From: Hydrogenispora ethanolica
GTDB taxonomy: Bacteria > Bacillota > UBA4882 > UBA8346
Length of the DNA stretch: 64,000 nt
Assembly (NCBI RefSeq): GCF_004340685.1
Contig: NZ_SLUN01000022.1
Coordinates: forward strand, 31,670 to 95,669
Direction of reading: 5' to 3'
The notes beneath the pieces were generated by a model. The model was given only the letters and a program-made list of their open reading frames with translations. It made no database searches and was not told the origin of the DNA. Below, piece by piece: positions 17,522-26,799 of this stretch. The position numbers were made by a program, and so were the translations under genes. The first letter of the stretch is position 1. Each line of letters begins with the position of its first letter.

Positions 17522-17664
17522 CTAAAAAATAAACCCTTCCACTTTGGAAGGGAAAGACAGGCTCATCTTCCCAGAACTTCCTCCGGGGGGAATTAGCACC
17601 CTGCGGAATAACCCCGGGTTGCTGGGTATCATCGGGCCCTATCCCTCCACCTCTCTTGATGAGT
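17522..17664 (-). promoter_or_regulatory. SAM-I (S-box) riboswitch with terminator, leader of metK
   Basis: On the minus strand the leader begins ACTCATCAAGAGAGGTGGAG (from 17664) and continues GGGCCCGATGATACCCAGCA ACC, the conserved core of the S-box aptamer including the kink-turn and P3 segments. It ends in a stem CCCTTCC/GGAAGGG (17534-17552) followed by a T-rich run to 17522, a classical intrinsic terminator. When SAM binds, the terminator should form and switch metK off. Confidence 0.95.
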
Positions 17665-17735
17665 ATAAAATTAATAGAAATAACTCGTAAGCATTATATC
17701 GAAAACTAGAAACCTTGTCAAACTTTATCTGAATT

Positions 17736-18053
17736 TCAGGCTAAATGCTTGGTAATTTCTGCCACAAGTTCTCGTTTTTGACGGAATCCTACTAATCTTA
17801 GCACCGGATTACCCTTAACAAACAGACAAAGCGTCGGGATACTCATTACAGCAAATTGTCCTGCTAACTCCTGATTTTCGTCAACATTGATTTTCCCGAC
17901 CTGAATTTTACCCTCAAATTCTGCCGCAATCTCTTCAACAATTGGCGCTACCATGCGGCAGGGACCACACCAAGGTGCCCAAAAATCAACGAGTACCGGT
18001 AATTGGGATTCCATGACAGTATTTTGAAAATTATTCTGATCAATAGTGATCAT
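17736..18053 (-). CDS. trxA: Thioredoxin
   Basis: A 105-aa thioredoxin with the active site FWAPWCGPCRMVAP (about residues 27-40) and the cis-Pro segment SIPTLCLF. An extra Cys follows the cis-Pro threonine. The ATG at 18053 has AGAGGTG upstream; the open frame continues to 18131 without signal. It lies 128 bases downstream of pyk on the same strand and may be read from the accDA-pyk transcript or its own promoter. Confidence 0.95.
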   Translation of the reverse strand: MITIDQNNFQNTVMESQLPVLVDFWAPWCGPCRMVAPIVEEIAAEFEGKIQVGKINVDENQELAGQFAVMSIPTLCLFVKGNPVLRLVGFRQKRELVAEITKHLA

Positions 18054-18181
18054 AACGTTCACCTCTGTTAAAGTTCCCTCGTCGAGAAACCAAACTCTCG
18101 CTAAAGATGACGAAGGTGCAAATATGTTCAAGAGTGCAAGAATGACTCTGCGCCATTATGGCGTACTAAAAGTTTAACCAA

Positions 18182-19600
18182 TTATTCGACATATAGAACT
18201 TGTAATAAATTGGTGGAACCAGGAATTCCAGTACGTACTCCAGCGGTAATGACCACCAAATCCTTACTTCGAATGAATCCGGTCTTTTTAGCTGCTTCAA
18301 TGCTAACATCAAGCATCTCGTCAATATCATTGGCGGGGGGAACAATTACCGGGAACACGCCCCAAGATAAAGCTAGTTGTTGAGCTATTCGCAGCGAAGG
18401 CGTAACAGCCACAATCGGTGCCTGAGGACGATATTTCGAAACCGTTCGGGCGGTACTCCCCGATTGAGTTGAACTAATGATTGCCGCTGCTTTTAGATCT
18501 AATGCGGTTTGACAGGTCGCATGGCTTATGGCGTCACTGACAGTTGGAAAAGAACTAACCTTCTTTTTAGCGAGAATATCTTCAAATTTCAAAGAATTCT
18601 CAATACTCTTAGCGACTCGGGACATGATCTCAACCGCAGTAACCGGATATTTTCCTACGGCAGTTTCAGCGGAAAGCATAATTGCGTCTGTTCCATCCAG
18701 GATTGCGTGGGCGATATCCGTCACTTCAGCCCGGGTCGGCCGAGGGTTTCGAATCATTGACTCCAGCATCTCCGTGGCAGTAATCACAGGTTTCCCTGCT
18801 GCATTGCAAATTTCAATTAAAAACTTTTGAATCAGCGGAACCTCTTCGGGAGGTACTTCCGTGCCTAAATCGCCCCGAGCCACCATAATGCCATCACATG
18901 CTTGTAAAATCTCCTCACTATTGCGGAAGCCTTCTTCATTTTCAATTTTAGCGATGATCAGTTGATCTCCGCCAAGTTCATTAACGAGTGCGCGGATTTC
19001 CGCCAGATGCTCCGCTTTTCGGGCAAACGACACCGCAATAAAATCGACTTTTTGCTGGATGACGAATTCTATGTCGGAACGATCTTTTTCCATTAAAGCC
19101 GGGAGATTGACGGATACTCCGGGAAGGGTTACTCCCTTTTTTGAGGATAATTCACCGCCATTCAAGACTTCGCATTTCAGTTCATGTCCTTCAGCTCCAA
19201 TAACCGAAAGTTGTATCATTCCATCCGCTAAAAAGATGGTGCCGCCAATCTTAACATCCTTAATTAAGGTTGGGTAGTCTACATAAATGTATTCGGGATT
19301 CCCGTCTTTTTTGGGATCAACGGTCAAATGAACTTGAGTTCCTTCGACGAGCTGAATCGGACCAGGATTAATTTTTCCGGTTCGGATCTTTGGTCCCTGA
19401 ATGTCGGCTAAGATACCGATCGGGGTTCCTAATTTAGCTGCAATTTCTCGGACCAGCTTAATTCGTTCCGCATGTTCATCATAAGAGCCATGGGAGAAAT
19501 TTAAGCGGGCAATATTCATGCCGGCTTTGATCAATTTCTCCAGAACAACCGGATTGGTGCTCGCTGGACCCAAAGTACAAATGATTTTAGTTTTTTTCAA
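18182..19600 (-). CDS. pyk: Pyruvate kinase
   Basis: Final ATP-forming step of glycolysis. The 472-aa product starts LKKTKIICTLGPAS and contains IARLNFSHG, the active-site stretch LIIAKIENEEG and MVARGDLGTEVP, and TATEMLESM. The TTG at 19600 is taken as the start because AGGAGGG lies just upstream; the open frame from 19630 has none. The length shows the plain form without the extra PEP-utilising C-terminal domain common in Bacillus. It directly follows accA; in many clostridia pfkA lies between the two, but not here. Confidence 0.95.
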   Translation of the reverse strand: MKKTKIICTLGPASTNPVVLEKLIKAGMNIARLNFSHGSYDEHAERIKLVREIAAKLGTPIGILADIQGPKIRTGKINPGPIQLVEGTQVHLTVDPKKDGNPEYIYVDYPTLIKDVKIGGTIFLADGMIQLSVIGAEGHELKCEVLNGGELSSKKGVTLPGVSVNLPALMEKDRSDIEFVIQQKVDFIAVSFARKAEHLAEIRALVNELGGDQLIIAKIENEEGFRNSEEILQACDGIMVARGDLGTEVPPEEVPLIQKFLIEICNAAGKPVITATEMLESMIRNPRPTRAEVTDIAHAILDGTDAIMLSAETAVGKYPVTAVEIMSRVAKSIENSLKFEDILAKKKVSSFPTVSDAISHATCQTALDLKAAAIISSTQSGSTARTVSKYRPQAPIVAVTPSLRIAQQLALSWGVFPVIVPPANDIDEMLDVSIEAAKKTGFIRSKDLVVITAGVRTGIPGSTNLLQVLYVE

Positions 19601-19659
19601 GAGGATCCCTCCTAAATACCGGCCAATCATGTTGGCATCCCTATAAGCAGCGATGAATA

Positions 19660-20628
19660 TTAATCTTCCAAATAAACGCCATAGTGACGGAAACGATTAT
19701 ACCGATTATCCAATAATTCAGAAGATGAAAGGTTCAGTAATGGCTTTAAATGGCTATTTATTGCCTTCTTTAAATTCATCCCGGCCTCGTTGGGGTTCTT
19801 ATGAGCACCACCTAAAGGCTCGGGAATAATCTCATCGATAATCCCAAATTTTAAAAGATCGTTGGCACTTAACTTCAATGCATCTGCGGCATCCGATGCC
19901 TTCGATGCGTCTTTCCATAAAATTGAAGCACAACCCTCGGGAGAGATAACCGAGTAATAAGCGTTTTCCATCATTAAAACCCGATTGCCAACGCCTACAG
20001 CAAGTGCACCTCCGCTTCCGCCTTCACCGGTGATGACTACAATAATCGGTACGGTCAGGTTCGCCATCTCTCGAATATTTCTTGCAATCGCTTCGCCCTG
20101 CCCCCGTTCCTCCGCCTCGATGCCTGGATAGGCACCAACAACATCTACCAAACAAATAATGGGACGGTGAAATTTTTCTGCTTGATGCATTAAACGAAGC
20201 GCTTTCCGATAACCTTCGGGATGCGGTTGACCAAAATTTCGATAAATTTTTTCTTTGGTATCACGGCCTTTTTGTTGACCGATAACTGTAACTGGAATAC
20301 TATCCAAATATGCAAGACCGCCGATCATTGCCGGGTCATCCCGAAACAAGCGATCTCCATGCATTTCTATGAAATCAGTAAAGATAAGTCCGACATAATC
20401 AAGAAGAGTAGGCCTTTTTGCATGCCGGGCGATTTGCACTCTTTGCCAAGGTGAAAGATTGTTATAGATGCTTAAACGCAAGGAATTGGCCTTTTCTTCA
20501 AGGACGGCTATTTGAACCGTCATATCGATGCCCTTCTCCTGCGAAAACTGTTTCAGTTCTTCTATCTGTTTTTCTAATTCCAAAACCGGCTTTTCAAATT
20601 CAAGAACCAACCCCGTATTACTCGCCAA
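19660..20628 (-). CDS. accA: Acetyl-CoA carboxylase carboxyltransferase subunit alpha
   Basis: Transfers the carboxyl group from carboxybiotin to acetyl-CoA, with AccD. The 322-aa protein has the AccA N-terminal helical part (FEKPVLELEKQIEELKQF), the GDRLFRDDPAMIGGLA segment, and the crotonase-type GEGGSGGALAVGVGNRV loop. The TTG at 20628 overlaps the accD coding region by 11 bases and has GGTGGTG upstream, so translation is coupled to accD. Confidence 0.95.
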   Translation of the reverse strand: MASNTGLVLEFEKPVLELEKQIEELKQFSQEKGIDMTVQIAVLEEKANSLRLSIYNNLSPWQRVQIARHAKRPTLLDYVGLIFTDFIEMHGDRLFRDDPAMIGGLAYLDSIPVTVIGQQKGRDTKEKIYRNFGQPHPEGYRKALRLMHQAEKFHRPIICLVDVVGAYPGIEAEERGQGEAIARNIREMANLTVPIIVVITGEGGSGGALAVGVGNRVLMMENAYYSVISPEGCASILWKDASKASDAADALKLSANDLLKFGIIDEIIPEPLGGAHKNPNEAGMNLKKAINSHLKPLLNLSSSELLDNRYNRFRHYGVYLED

Positions 20629-21514
20629 TATTTACACCACCCTTCGCATGAAACTTCAATAGTTGTACGAGAGTGGCTTTGAGATCTTTGCGTGCTACTA
20701 TCATGTCAATAATTCCGTGCTCCAGCAGGAACTCCGATGTCTGGAAACCAGCAGGCAACGTTTGATGTATTGTTTGTTGGATAACCCGCGGGCCGGCAAA
20801 ACCGATCAAAGCATCGGGTTCGGCAATAATTACATCCCCTAATGAAGCAAAGCTGGCAAAGACCCCGCCCATAGTCGGATCAGTCAGAACCGAAATATAA
20901 AGTGATCCAGCAGCGGATAGTTTATTCAAAGCTTGACTCGTCTTCGCCATTTGCATCAGAGATAGAATCCCTTCATGCATCCGAGCGCCGCCACCTCCGG
21001 CGGAGACCGCGATTAACGGAATTTTTTCAGCAGCAGCCAATTCAATAGCCCGCGTAATTTTTTCACCGACGACCGAACCCATAGAACCGCCTACAAATCC
21101 AAAATCAATCACAGCTAAGACGGCAGGAATTCCACCGATTAGCGACTTACCAACAATTGCGCCTTCAATTAATTCGGTTGTTTTCTGGGATTTCTTCACC
21201 TTATTTTCATAGTCAGGAAAATTCAACGGATTGACGGTTTTAAGGTTTTCATGCTCCTCATGAAAACTATCGGCATCAGCCAACAACATTAAGCGTTCTT
21301 TGGCGCCAATCCGAAAATGAAATCCGCACTTGGGACATACTTTCAGGTTTTTTTCGATATCCTTGTGGTAGGTTATTTGCGCACAACGGTTGCACTTCAC
21401 CCACAAACCATCGGGAATCTCTTTTTTCTCAATCTCAACTTTGTGAGTGAAATCCGATTGATCGGTTTTGACAGTTATATATTTAGGCTTGGTCTTGAAT
21501 AAGTCCTTTAACAA
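20618..21514 (-). CDS. accD: Acetyl-CoA carboxylase carboxyltransferase subunit beta
   Basis: A 298-aa partner of AccA. The N-terminal zinc ribbon is visible as CNRCAQITYHKDIEKNLKVC followed by PKCGFHFR, and the catalytic part has SAGGGGARMHEGILSLMQMA and DPTMGGVFASFASLGD. The TTG start at 21514 has AAGGAG nine bases upstream. It heads an accD-accA-pyk-trxA series. Confidence 0.95.
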   Translation of the reverse strand: MLKDLFKTKPKYITVKTDQSDFTHKVEIEKKEIPDGLWVKCNRCAQITYHKDIEKNLKVCPKCGFHFRIGAKERLMLLADADSFHEEHENLKTVNPLNFPDYENKVKKSQKTTELIEGAIVGKSLIGGIPAVLAVIDFGFVGGSMGSVVGEKITRAIELAAAEKIPLIAVSAGGGGARMHEGILSLMQMAKTSQALNKLSAAGSLYISVLTDPTMGGVFASFASLGDVIIAEPDALIGFAGPRVIQQTIHQTLPAGFQTSEFLLEHGIIDMIVARKDLKATLVQLLKFHAKGGVNIGE

Positions 21515-21615
21515 TCAGTCCACTCCTTGTCAGTGTCCAGTTAAAGAATAATATAAATTTTTAGAAATATATCCTATCATAAAAAATTCTCGCTTCATCC
21601 TGAAAATCCTGCCAA

Positions 21616-21816
21616 TTAAGCTTGCTGCAATGCGTTGTTAATGACCTCGGTTGCTTCTTCAATTTCAACTTCAGAGACCATAACCTCCACATTTCTCTCC
21701 TCTTTTGAAAATAGATTTGCTTCTTTAATTTTTACCAAAATTCCCTCGACCTCTAGCAATTCTTTTAGATAGCTGGCAACTCTGCGGTTAGGGGCCACAT
21801 AAACTACCACCCACAT
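21616..21816 (-). CDS. Small DUF2007-like protein (66 aa)
   Basis: A 66-aa protein beginning MWVVVYVAPNRRVASYLKEL, with alternating beta and helix segments that suggest the ferredoxin-like DUF2007 (putative signal transducing) fold. Genes of this kind stand next to the acc/pyk cluster in other clostridia to my knowledge. AGAGGAG lies six bases before the ATG. No catalytic residue stands out and the function is unknown. Confidence 0.65.
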   Translation of the reverse strand: MWVVVYVAPNRRVASYLKELLEVEGILVKIKEANLFSKEERNVEVMVSEVEIEEATEVINNALQQA

Positions 21817-21967
21817 GGGAACTCCTCTTTTCTAGATTATGTATCCGCAATTAAGATTCAGTCTTCAGCAGTTGATATGCATATACATTTCAAGATATAT
21901 GAGCCGCTAAAGGAAGTCAATAGTTTTTTAAAAATCAAAACAAGTTTAGGAATTACGGATAACCGAA

Positions 21968-23329
21968 TCAGTGTTTTTCCAACTCATTGACGAGCTTTTT
22001 GAAAAGGCGGCCCCGCTCCTGATAATTATTGAACATGTCGTAACTGGCACAAGCTGGTGACAACAGCACTACGTCGCCGGAAGTAGCCCTCGTTGATGCA
22101 AACGCCACTGCATCTTCCAGCCTATGGACTGATTCAATTGGAAAATCCGGTGCAATTTTTTGAACTTCTTCCTTAATTTGCGAGGCAGTGACACCTAAGA
22201 CAATCAAATGTTTGCAACGCTCCGCAACCACTTTGGCGAAACGATCGAACGGCAGATGTTTATCATAGCCGCCGGCAATTAAAATCGTAGGAGCGGTCAT
22301 TGCATTTAGACCCGCAATAGCGCGGTCGGGAGTCGTGGATATCGAATCGTTGTAAAACTTTACCCCATTTAGTTCGCGCACTAATTCCAGGCGATGTTCC
22401 ACACCGCTAAATTCACGGGCGACTTTAGCAATGGTCTCAATGGAGACCCCTTGTAAAGTGCTGATTAAAGCAGCTGCTAAAATATTCTCGATATTATGAT
22501 CTCCAAGTAAACGGAGCTGATCCCGTATGGCAATGACCTCTGATTGACCATTTAAGCGGACTATTAACTCTGTACCGTTTAAAAAGGCCCCTTCATCCAG
22601 GAGTTTCTTGCGGCTGAAAAAGAATAATCTTCCCTTTACGGATGAAGCTAGTTCTCTCGTAATATCGTTGTCATAGTTTAAAATCGCAATTCTATCGGGA
22701 GATTGAAAACGTAGAATGTTAGCCTTGGCTCCTATGTATTCAGCCATCGATGCATGCATATCCAGATGATTAGGAGTAATGTTGGTAATAAGAGCACAGT
22801 CCGGACTTTGAGTCAAGTCTTGAAGTTGAAAACTGCTTAATTCCAAAATAACACGGGAATCGGTCGTCATTTCAGGTAAGAAATCCAATAATGAGCAGCC
22901 AATATTTCCACCAATATAGGTGTTTGGAAAATCGGCCTTTACCATGAGCCCGGTTAATGTGGTTGTCGTAGTTTTACCGCTGCTTCCAGTGATACCGATG
23001 ATCCTGCCTGGGCATTTACGAAGAAAAAGCTCCATTTCACTGCTGAAAACGGCTCCTTCCGCTTTCGCGCGTAACAATTCCGGCAAGTCTTTTTTCATTC
23101 CTGGAGTTACAAATATGATATCAAAATCCCGTAATTGCTCTAAATAATCAGGGCCGAGACAATAATTCACCTTCAATCCGGTTAATTGAGATACATACTT
23201 TTCTAAACCCGCGGCTTCTTTTTTATCGAATACGAAAACATTGGCCTTTTCGTTAACTAAATACCGTATTAATGGTGTATTGCTGACACCCAAACCGATA
23301 ACGGCTATTTTTTTATTCTCATACTCCAT
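21968..23329 (-). CDS. murD: UDP-N-acetylmuramoyl-L-alanine--D-glutamate ligase
   Basis: Adds D-Glu to UDP-MurNAc-L-Ala in peptidoglycan synthesis. The 453-aa enzyme shows the N-terminal nucleotide-binding IAVIGLGVSN, the P-loop GITGSSGKTTTTTLTG around residue 115, NITPNHLDMH, and the C-terminal TILIAGGYDKHLPF and LLSPACASYDMF. GGAGG precedes the ATG. It stands outside a dcw cluster, alone between tldE and the DUF2007-like gene. Confidence 0.95.
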   Translation of the reverse strand: MEYENKKIAVIGLGVSNTPLIRYLVNEKANVFVFDKKEAAGLEKYVSQLTGLKVNYCLGPDYLEQLRDFDIIFVTPGMKKDLPELLRAKAEGAVFSSEMELFLRKCPGRIIGITGSSGKTTTTTLTGLMVKADFPNTYIGGNIGCSLLDFLPEMTTDSRVILELSSFQLQDLTQSPDCALITNITPNHLDMHASMAEYIGAKANILRFQSPDRIAILNYDNDITRELASSVKGRLFFFSRKKLLDEGAFLNGTELIVRLNGQSEVIAIRDQLRLLGDHNIENILAAALISTLQGVSIETIAKVAREFSGVEHRLELVRELNGVKFYNDSISTTPDRAIAGLNAMTAPTILIAGGYDKHLPFDRFAKVVAERCKHLIVLGVTASQIKEEVQKIAPDFPIESVHRLEDAVAFASTRATSGDVVLLSPACASYDMFNNYQERGRLFKKLVNELEKH

Positions 23330-23415
23330 CCAACCGGCCTCCTATAATTCATCCCAAAAAATTTCGACGATAAATCCTACTCTCCTGCCGACGAATGGTA
23401 ACTTGACGTCTTTTC

Positions 23416-24723
23416 TCAAATGGTTGCCGAAGCTAAAAAAGAATACCCCGGATTGTCCTCGTCGGAGATTTTTCCGAAATAACTGTCCTCGGCCGCTAAC
23501 GATTTCAAAAAATCGCCATTGATGACTGCCTTGACCTTTCCAAGGACGGCCCCGTTCTCAACCAGCAGGCATTGATCAGCGGTCAAGGAAAAGCTGCCCG
23601 AGCTTGAATCTTGAGTGTGCATACCCAAAACGGAATACACAATGAGACCTCTTTCAGTATTTTTTATCAGCTGTTCCCATTCTGGAACTGCTAAGCCCGT
23701 TTTGATGAAAAAGCCCCGGCCTCCGGCAACGACCGGGGTTGGCGGGAAACCCGTTTTTTTAGCATATTTTAAACCGAGAATCGGCGTGCGAAGCCTCCCA
23801 TGTTCAATCAATTCGATCTGGCCCCCGGGTACCCCTTCGGAAGTGCACAAATAAGAAAACGCCCGTAAGGGTTGGAGAGTATCGAGCACCAACGAAAGGT
23901 CATTCCGTAAAACCATTCGGTTTTCTTTAAAATCATCAAGCGAAAACCGGCTTTGTCGGTTCACCACCAGACTCCCGTAAAGATTCGAAATTAAAAACTG
24001 GCTCAGAAACGATTCAAAAACTTCGGGCGGAAACAACAAGCGGATTTCCCCGGAAAAATTGGTTGAAACCGTATTGTCCAGCAGCTTGCCGATACGGGCG
24101 GTATTTTGAATTATTGCTTCAATCTTGTCCTCCGCCGGCCAGAACTTTTCCTGAAAAGACTCGCCATAACTATTGTTCACCTCGAAATAGAATTCCACGG
24201 GGGTTTGGCGATATTCCAATGAAAAACCGGCAGAATTCTTCATTACACGAGTACTATGAAAACAGCGGACTTTCCCGTTAATTTTGCGGAGCCCGGCAGC
24301 GCTTAATTTCCGCAGGCCGGTTTCGAGGAGGCGAAACGGTTGCGAATTGTCCCGGTCCACGATATGTTCAACCGCCGAGTCCGCCAGATCGACTTGAGGA
24401 ACTTCCTTCGGGGTATACAAAGAAACACCTTCGGGGTCGGAATAGGCAGCGGTCTTCCAATTGTTCATATACTCATCAAAACTCTCCGTCACTTGAGAAT
24501 CGAGTTTGCCCGAACTATAGCGTTGGTTTTTCCAATATAAAAAAATTTCCCCCGAAATACTCCGCTTATAACTAGGGGCTGAATAAGGTCCTCCGATCCG
24601 GTTGTCTTTCAGACCAACCTCCAAACCTCGAGTGTCGTGGAGATCAAACCGCCATTCCGTCAAATCGGAATCTCTCTTCTGATAGCTGGTCAAAATATCG
24701 GCAAGCTGCTCCGCCAAGATCAA
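23416..24723 (-). CDS. TldE/PmbA-type subunit of the TldD/TldE protease
   Basis: A 435-aa protein of the TldD/PmbA superfamily without the HExxxH metal site, therefore the TldE/PmbA-like partner. C-terminal features include VVAGGRGFFIKTGLAVPEWE and MHTQDSSSGSFSLTADQCLL, the S-G-x-F-S pattern of the family. The TTG start at 24723 uses a GGAGGAG that lies inside the last codons of tldD, so the two are coupled. Substrate peptides are unknown; in other bacteria TldD/E cleaves modified or unstructured peptides. Confidence 0.8.
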   Translation of the reverse strand: MILAEQLADILTSYQKRDSDLTEWRFDLHDTRGLEVGLKDNRIGGPYSAPSYKRSISGEIFLYWKNQRYSSGKLDSQVTESFDEYMNNWKTAAYSDPEGVSLYTPKEVPQVDLADSAVEHIVDRDNSQPFRLLETGLRKLSAAGLRKINGKVRCFHSTRVMKNSAGFSLEYRQTPVEFYFEVNNSYGESFQEKFWPAEDKIEAIIQNTARIGKLLDNTVSTNFSGEIRLLFPPEVFESFLSQFLISNLYGSLVVNRQSRFSLDDFKENRMVLRNDLSLVLDTLQPLRAFSYLCTSEGVPGGQIELIEHGRLRTPILGLKYAKKTGFPPTPVVAGGRGFFIKTGLAVPEWEQLIKNTERGLIVYSVLGMHTQDSSSGSFSLTADQCLLVENGAVLGKVKAVINGDFLKSLAAEDSYFGKISDEDNPGYSFLASATI

Positions 24724-24724
24724 A

Positions 24725-26206
24725 TTATTCTCCTCCGATCATAATTTCTGGATTTTGGTTAATCATGAGAAAATAATGGGAACCTCCGCAACTTGGGACT
24801 CCTTGCCCCATCTTGCCGCAAGTGCCCATGGCGTCGATTTGCAACGGCCCGATGGCGGCGCTGACGGAATCCAGGACAGACAGTACTTTCCCACTGAATA
24901 TAGCCGGTTTGTACAGGACCGGAGTTTCGGATAAGGCATAAATTCCCGAACAATGAAACACAAAATCGCCAAAGGCCGGATTGACTTGTCCGCCTTGAAA
25001 GCCCGTTAAATAAAGCACCTTTTCCTGGGGTTCGATCAACTTATGCCGGACCAGGAAATGGTACAAGTCAGCCGGAGTTATCGCTTCAAAATCTCCCGCC
25101 ATCGGCAGCGCGTTTTCATATTCGATCCGAATATTGGTCATCCGCGCAATCGGCAACGAGAAAAAGCTCTCGACCCGTTCCGCCCCGGTAAGCGCCACTC
25201 CCGCACGTCTGGCCGAAAAAACATCGGATAATCCGGCGCTAAGTTTTCCATGATCCACAATTTTCACGGTTTTTCGCTCAATTCCCATGGCGCTGACGGG
25301 TTGATACGCATAATCCCCTTCAATCGGCCCATCGATGATCGATAGATGTTCATTCGCGACCTTGAGGCCGACTTTGAGCCGACCGTCCTCCCCCAGAATC
25401 GAACTTTCGAGCGCGTCGGTCTCCGCCGCATGACCAAAGGCTTCATGAGCCAACCCTTTGGCCAAGGCATAATCGATGACCAGCTTATAGTTGCCGCTTT
25501 TCAATTTGGGGGCGCCCAGCAACTCCAAAGCCAAACGCGCTGCCTTGTGCGCCCGGGAGCGTAACCGTTCGAGGCTCTCCGCTTCGATGATGATACCCAA
25601 ATCGGTCCCGGGAAGATTGGCATAGGCGGTGGCGGTATCCGTCGCAGATTTGGCAGTGATCGAATGGTACAGAAATGACCGGGGGGTATTAAAAGAAACA
25701 TCCGTCCCGTCGGAACGGGCGATCCGCCATTCTTCGGCGCTCAACCTCAAGATAGTCCGCACCGACAGCCGCTCATCCATGTCGGTGAGTTCCCGGTTGA
25801 TCGCCTTGACTTTCGCTTCAACATTTTCCAAGCTGATGCTACCCAGAGGATGACGCTCGGTGATGGTAACTTTTTTCTGAAGCGGTTCCAACTGAAAAAC
25901 TTCCTGATTGGATTCACTGCTATAGAATTGGCCCTGGTCCGCCAGAAACGCCGCTTTATGAAACAGCTCGACCGCGATGGCCTCGCTGATTTGGTCGGAT
26001 GCGGCGAAGCCCATATACCCTTGGGGCGAAATCACCTGGATTCCGACTCCGGCCGTCGTGGCGGTGCTCACCTCTTCCGTTTTGCCGTTATTGATGTGGA
26101 GAGCCAGATCTTTACGGTACTGGATCCGCAGCACAAAATAAAAGTCTTTGGCCGCAGCTTCAGTGCGTATTCGATGGATAATTCCGCTATATTGGTCAAC
26201 TTTCAT
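24725..26206 (-). CDS. tldD: TldD metalloprotease subunit
   Basis: A 493-aa protein of the TldD/PmbA superfamily. The zinc motif HEAFGH (His254, Glu255, His259) is intact and a late Cys-containing segment, DAMGTCGKMGQGVPSCGG, supplies the further ligand. The ATG at 26206 has GAGG six bases upstream; a TTG at 26242 lacks a signal. Together with the following gene it forms a TldD/TldE pair. Upstream lies a SpeD-like gene on the same strand, 101 bases away. Confidence 0.9.
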   Translation of the reverse strand: MKVDQYSGIIHRIRTEAAAKDFYFVLRIQYRKDLALHINNGKTEEVSTATTAGVGIQVISPQGYMGFAASDQISEAIAVELFHKAAFLADQGQFYSSESNQEVFQLEPLQKKVTITERHPLGSISLENVEAKVKAINRELTDMDERLSVRTILRLSAEEWRIARSDGTDVSFNTPRSFLYHSITAKSATDTATAYANLPGTDLGIIIEAESLERLRSRAHKAARLALELLGAPKLKSGNYKLVIDYALAKGLAHEAFGHAAETDALESSILGEDGRLKVGLKVANEHLSIIDGPIEGDYAYQPVSAMGIERKTVKIVDHGKLSAGLSDVFSARRAGVALTGAERVESFFSLPIARMTNIRIEYENALPMAGDFEAITPADLYHFLVRHKLIEPQEKVLYLTGFQGGQVNPAFGDFVFHCSGIYALSETPVLYKPAIFSGKVLSVLDSVSAAIGPLQIDAMGTCGKMGQGVPSCGGSHYFLMINQNPEIMIGGE

Positions 26207-26307
26207 GAGGTCCTCGCTACTGATAAATTTTGGCTTTCGCAATTATGCTGCGCTTCAAGTTTTAGGTTTATGCGAATTTTTAGGGTTTAATCCTTAAGAA
26301 TAGCGCT

Positions 26308-26664
26308 TTAATTCAGATGTTCAGCCCGCAAACGAGACTCGGTGGCTAATACTTGCGGCCGGAAGAGATCGATCAATGCCTCGCTGAATTGTTCGATTTC
26401 TTGGCGCGGTTGCCACCAAAACACATCGATGGTTAAAAACTTTTGTACGGAAAAGACCTGGATCAAAATGAAGCAATCGTCAAACTCCCCACTGATCCGG
26501 GTTCCTTCAGGTTTGAACGTTTGAAAGACCCATTGGATGTTGATAATGCCGTCAGAGTTCGTGATGCGGCGAATTTCGGACATAAATTCAGTAGGATTGT
26601 TCCATAATTCATTCTGACAAAAATATAAATCCGCCATCAAATGTCTCCCGAAGCCCGCCTTCAT
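26308..26664 (-). CDS. SpeD-fold protein lacking the catalytic residues
   Basis: This 118-aa protein aligns with bacterial S-adenosylmethionine decarboxylase: GRHLMADLYFCQNEL at the N terminus, then F-x-P-E-G and SG, and LTIDVFWW at the place of the usual A-x-x-D-V-x-T-C. The three catalytic residues of the family (Ser63, His68 and Cys83 in Thermotoga numbering) fall on Cys64, Gln69 and Trp84 here, so it cannot form the normal pyruvoyl enzyme. The start is uncertain: ATG at 26664 keeps the GRHL motif, ATG at 26637 has the better GGGAG signal, and 26694 is also open. It precedes tldD on the same strand. A non-enzymatic role is inferred. Confidence 0.65.
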   Translation of the reverse strand: MKAGFGRHLMADLYFCQNELWNNPTEFMSEIRRITNSDGIINIQWVFQTFKPEGTRISGEFDDCFILIQVFSVQKFLTIDVFWWQPRQEIEQFSEALIDLFRPQVLATESRLRAEHLN

Positions 26665-26799
26665 ACCCGACAACCCGCTCCCTTCAGCCTTCATAGCACA
26701 TCATATGATTCGGAAGAGACTACGGGTATCAGATTTGAAAAAAATCGTTTTACCCCTCGAACGGCAAATTCTCAGTGGGGCTCGCCCAATTTTTACGGC

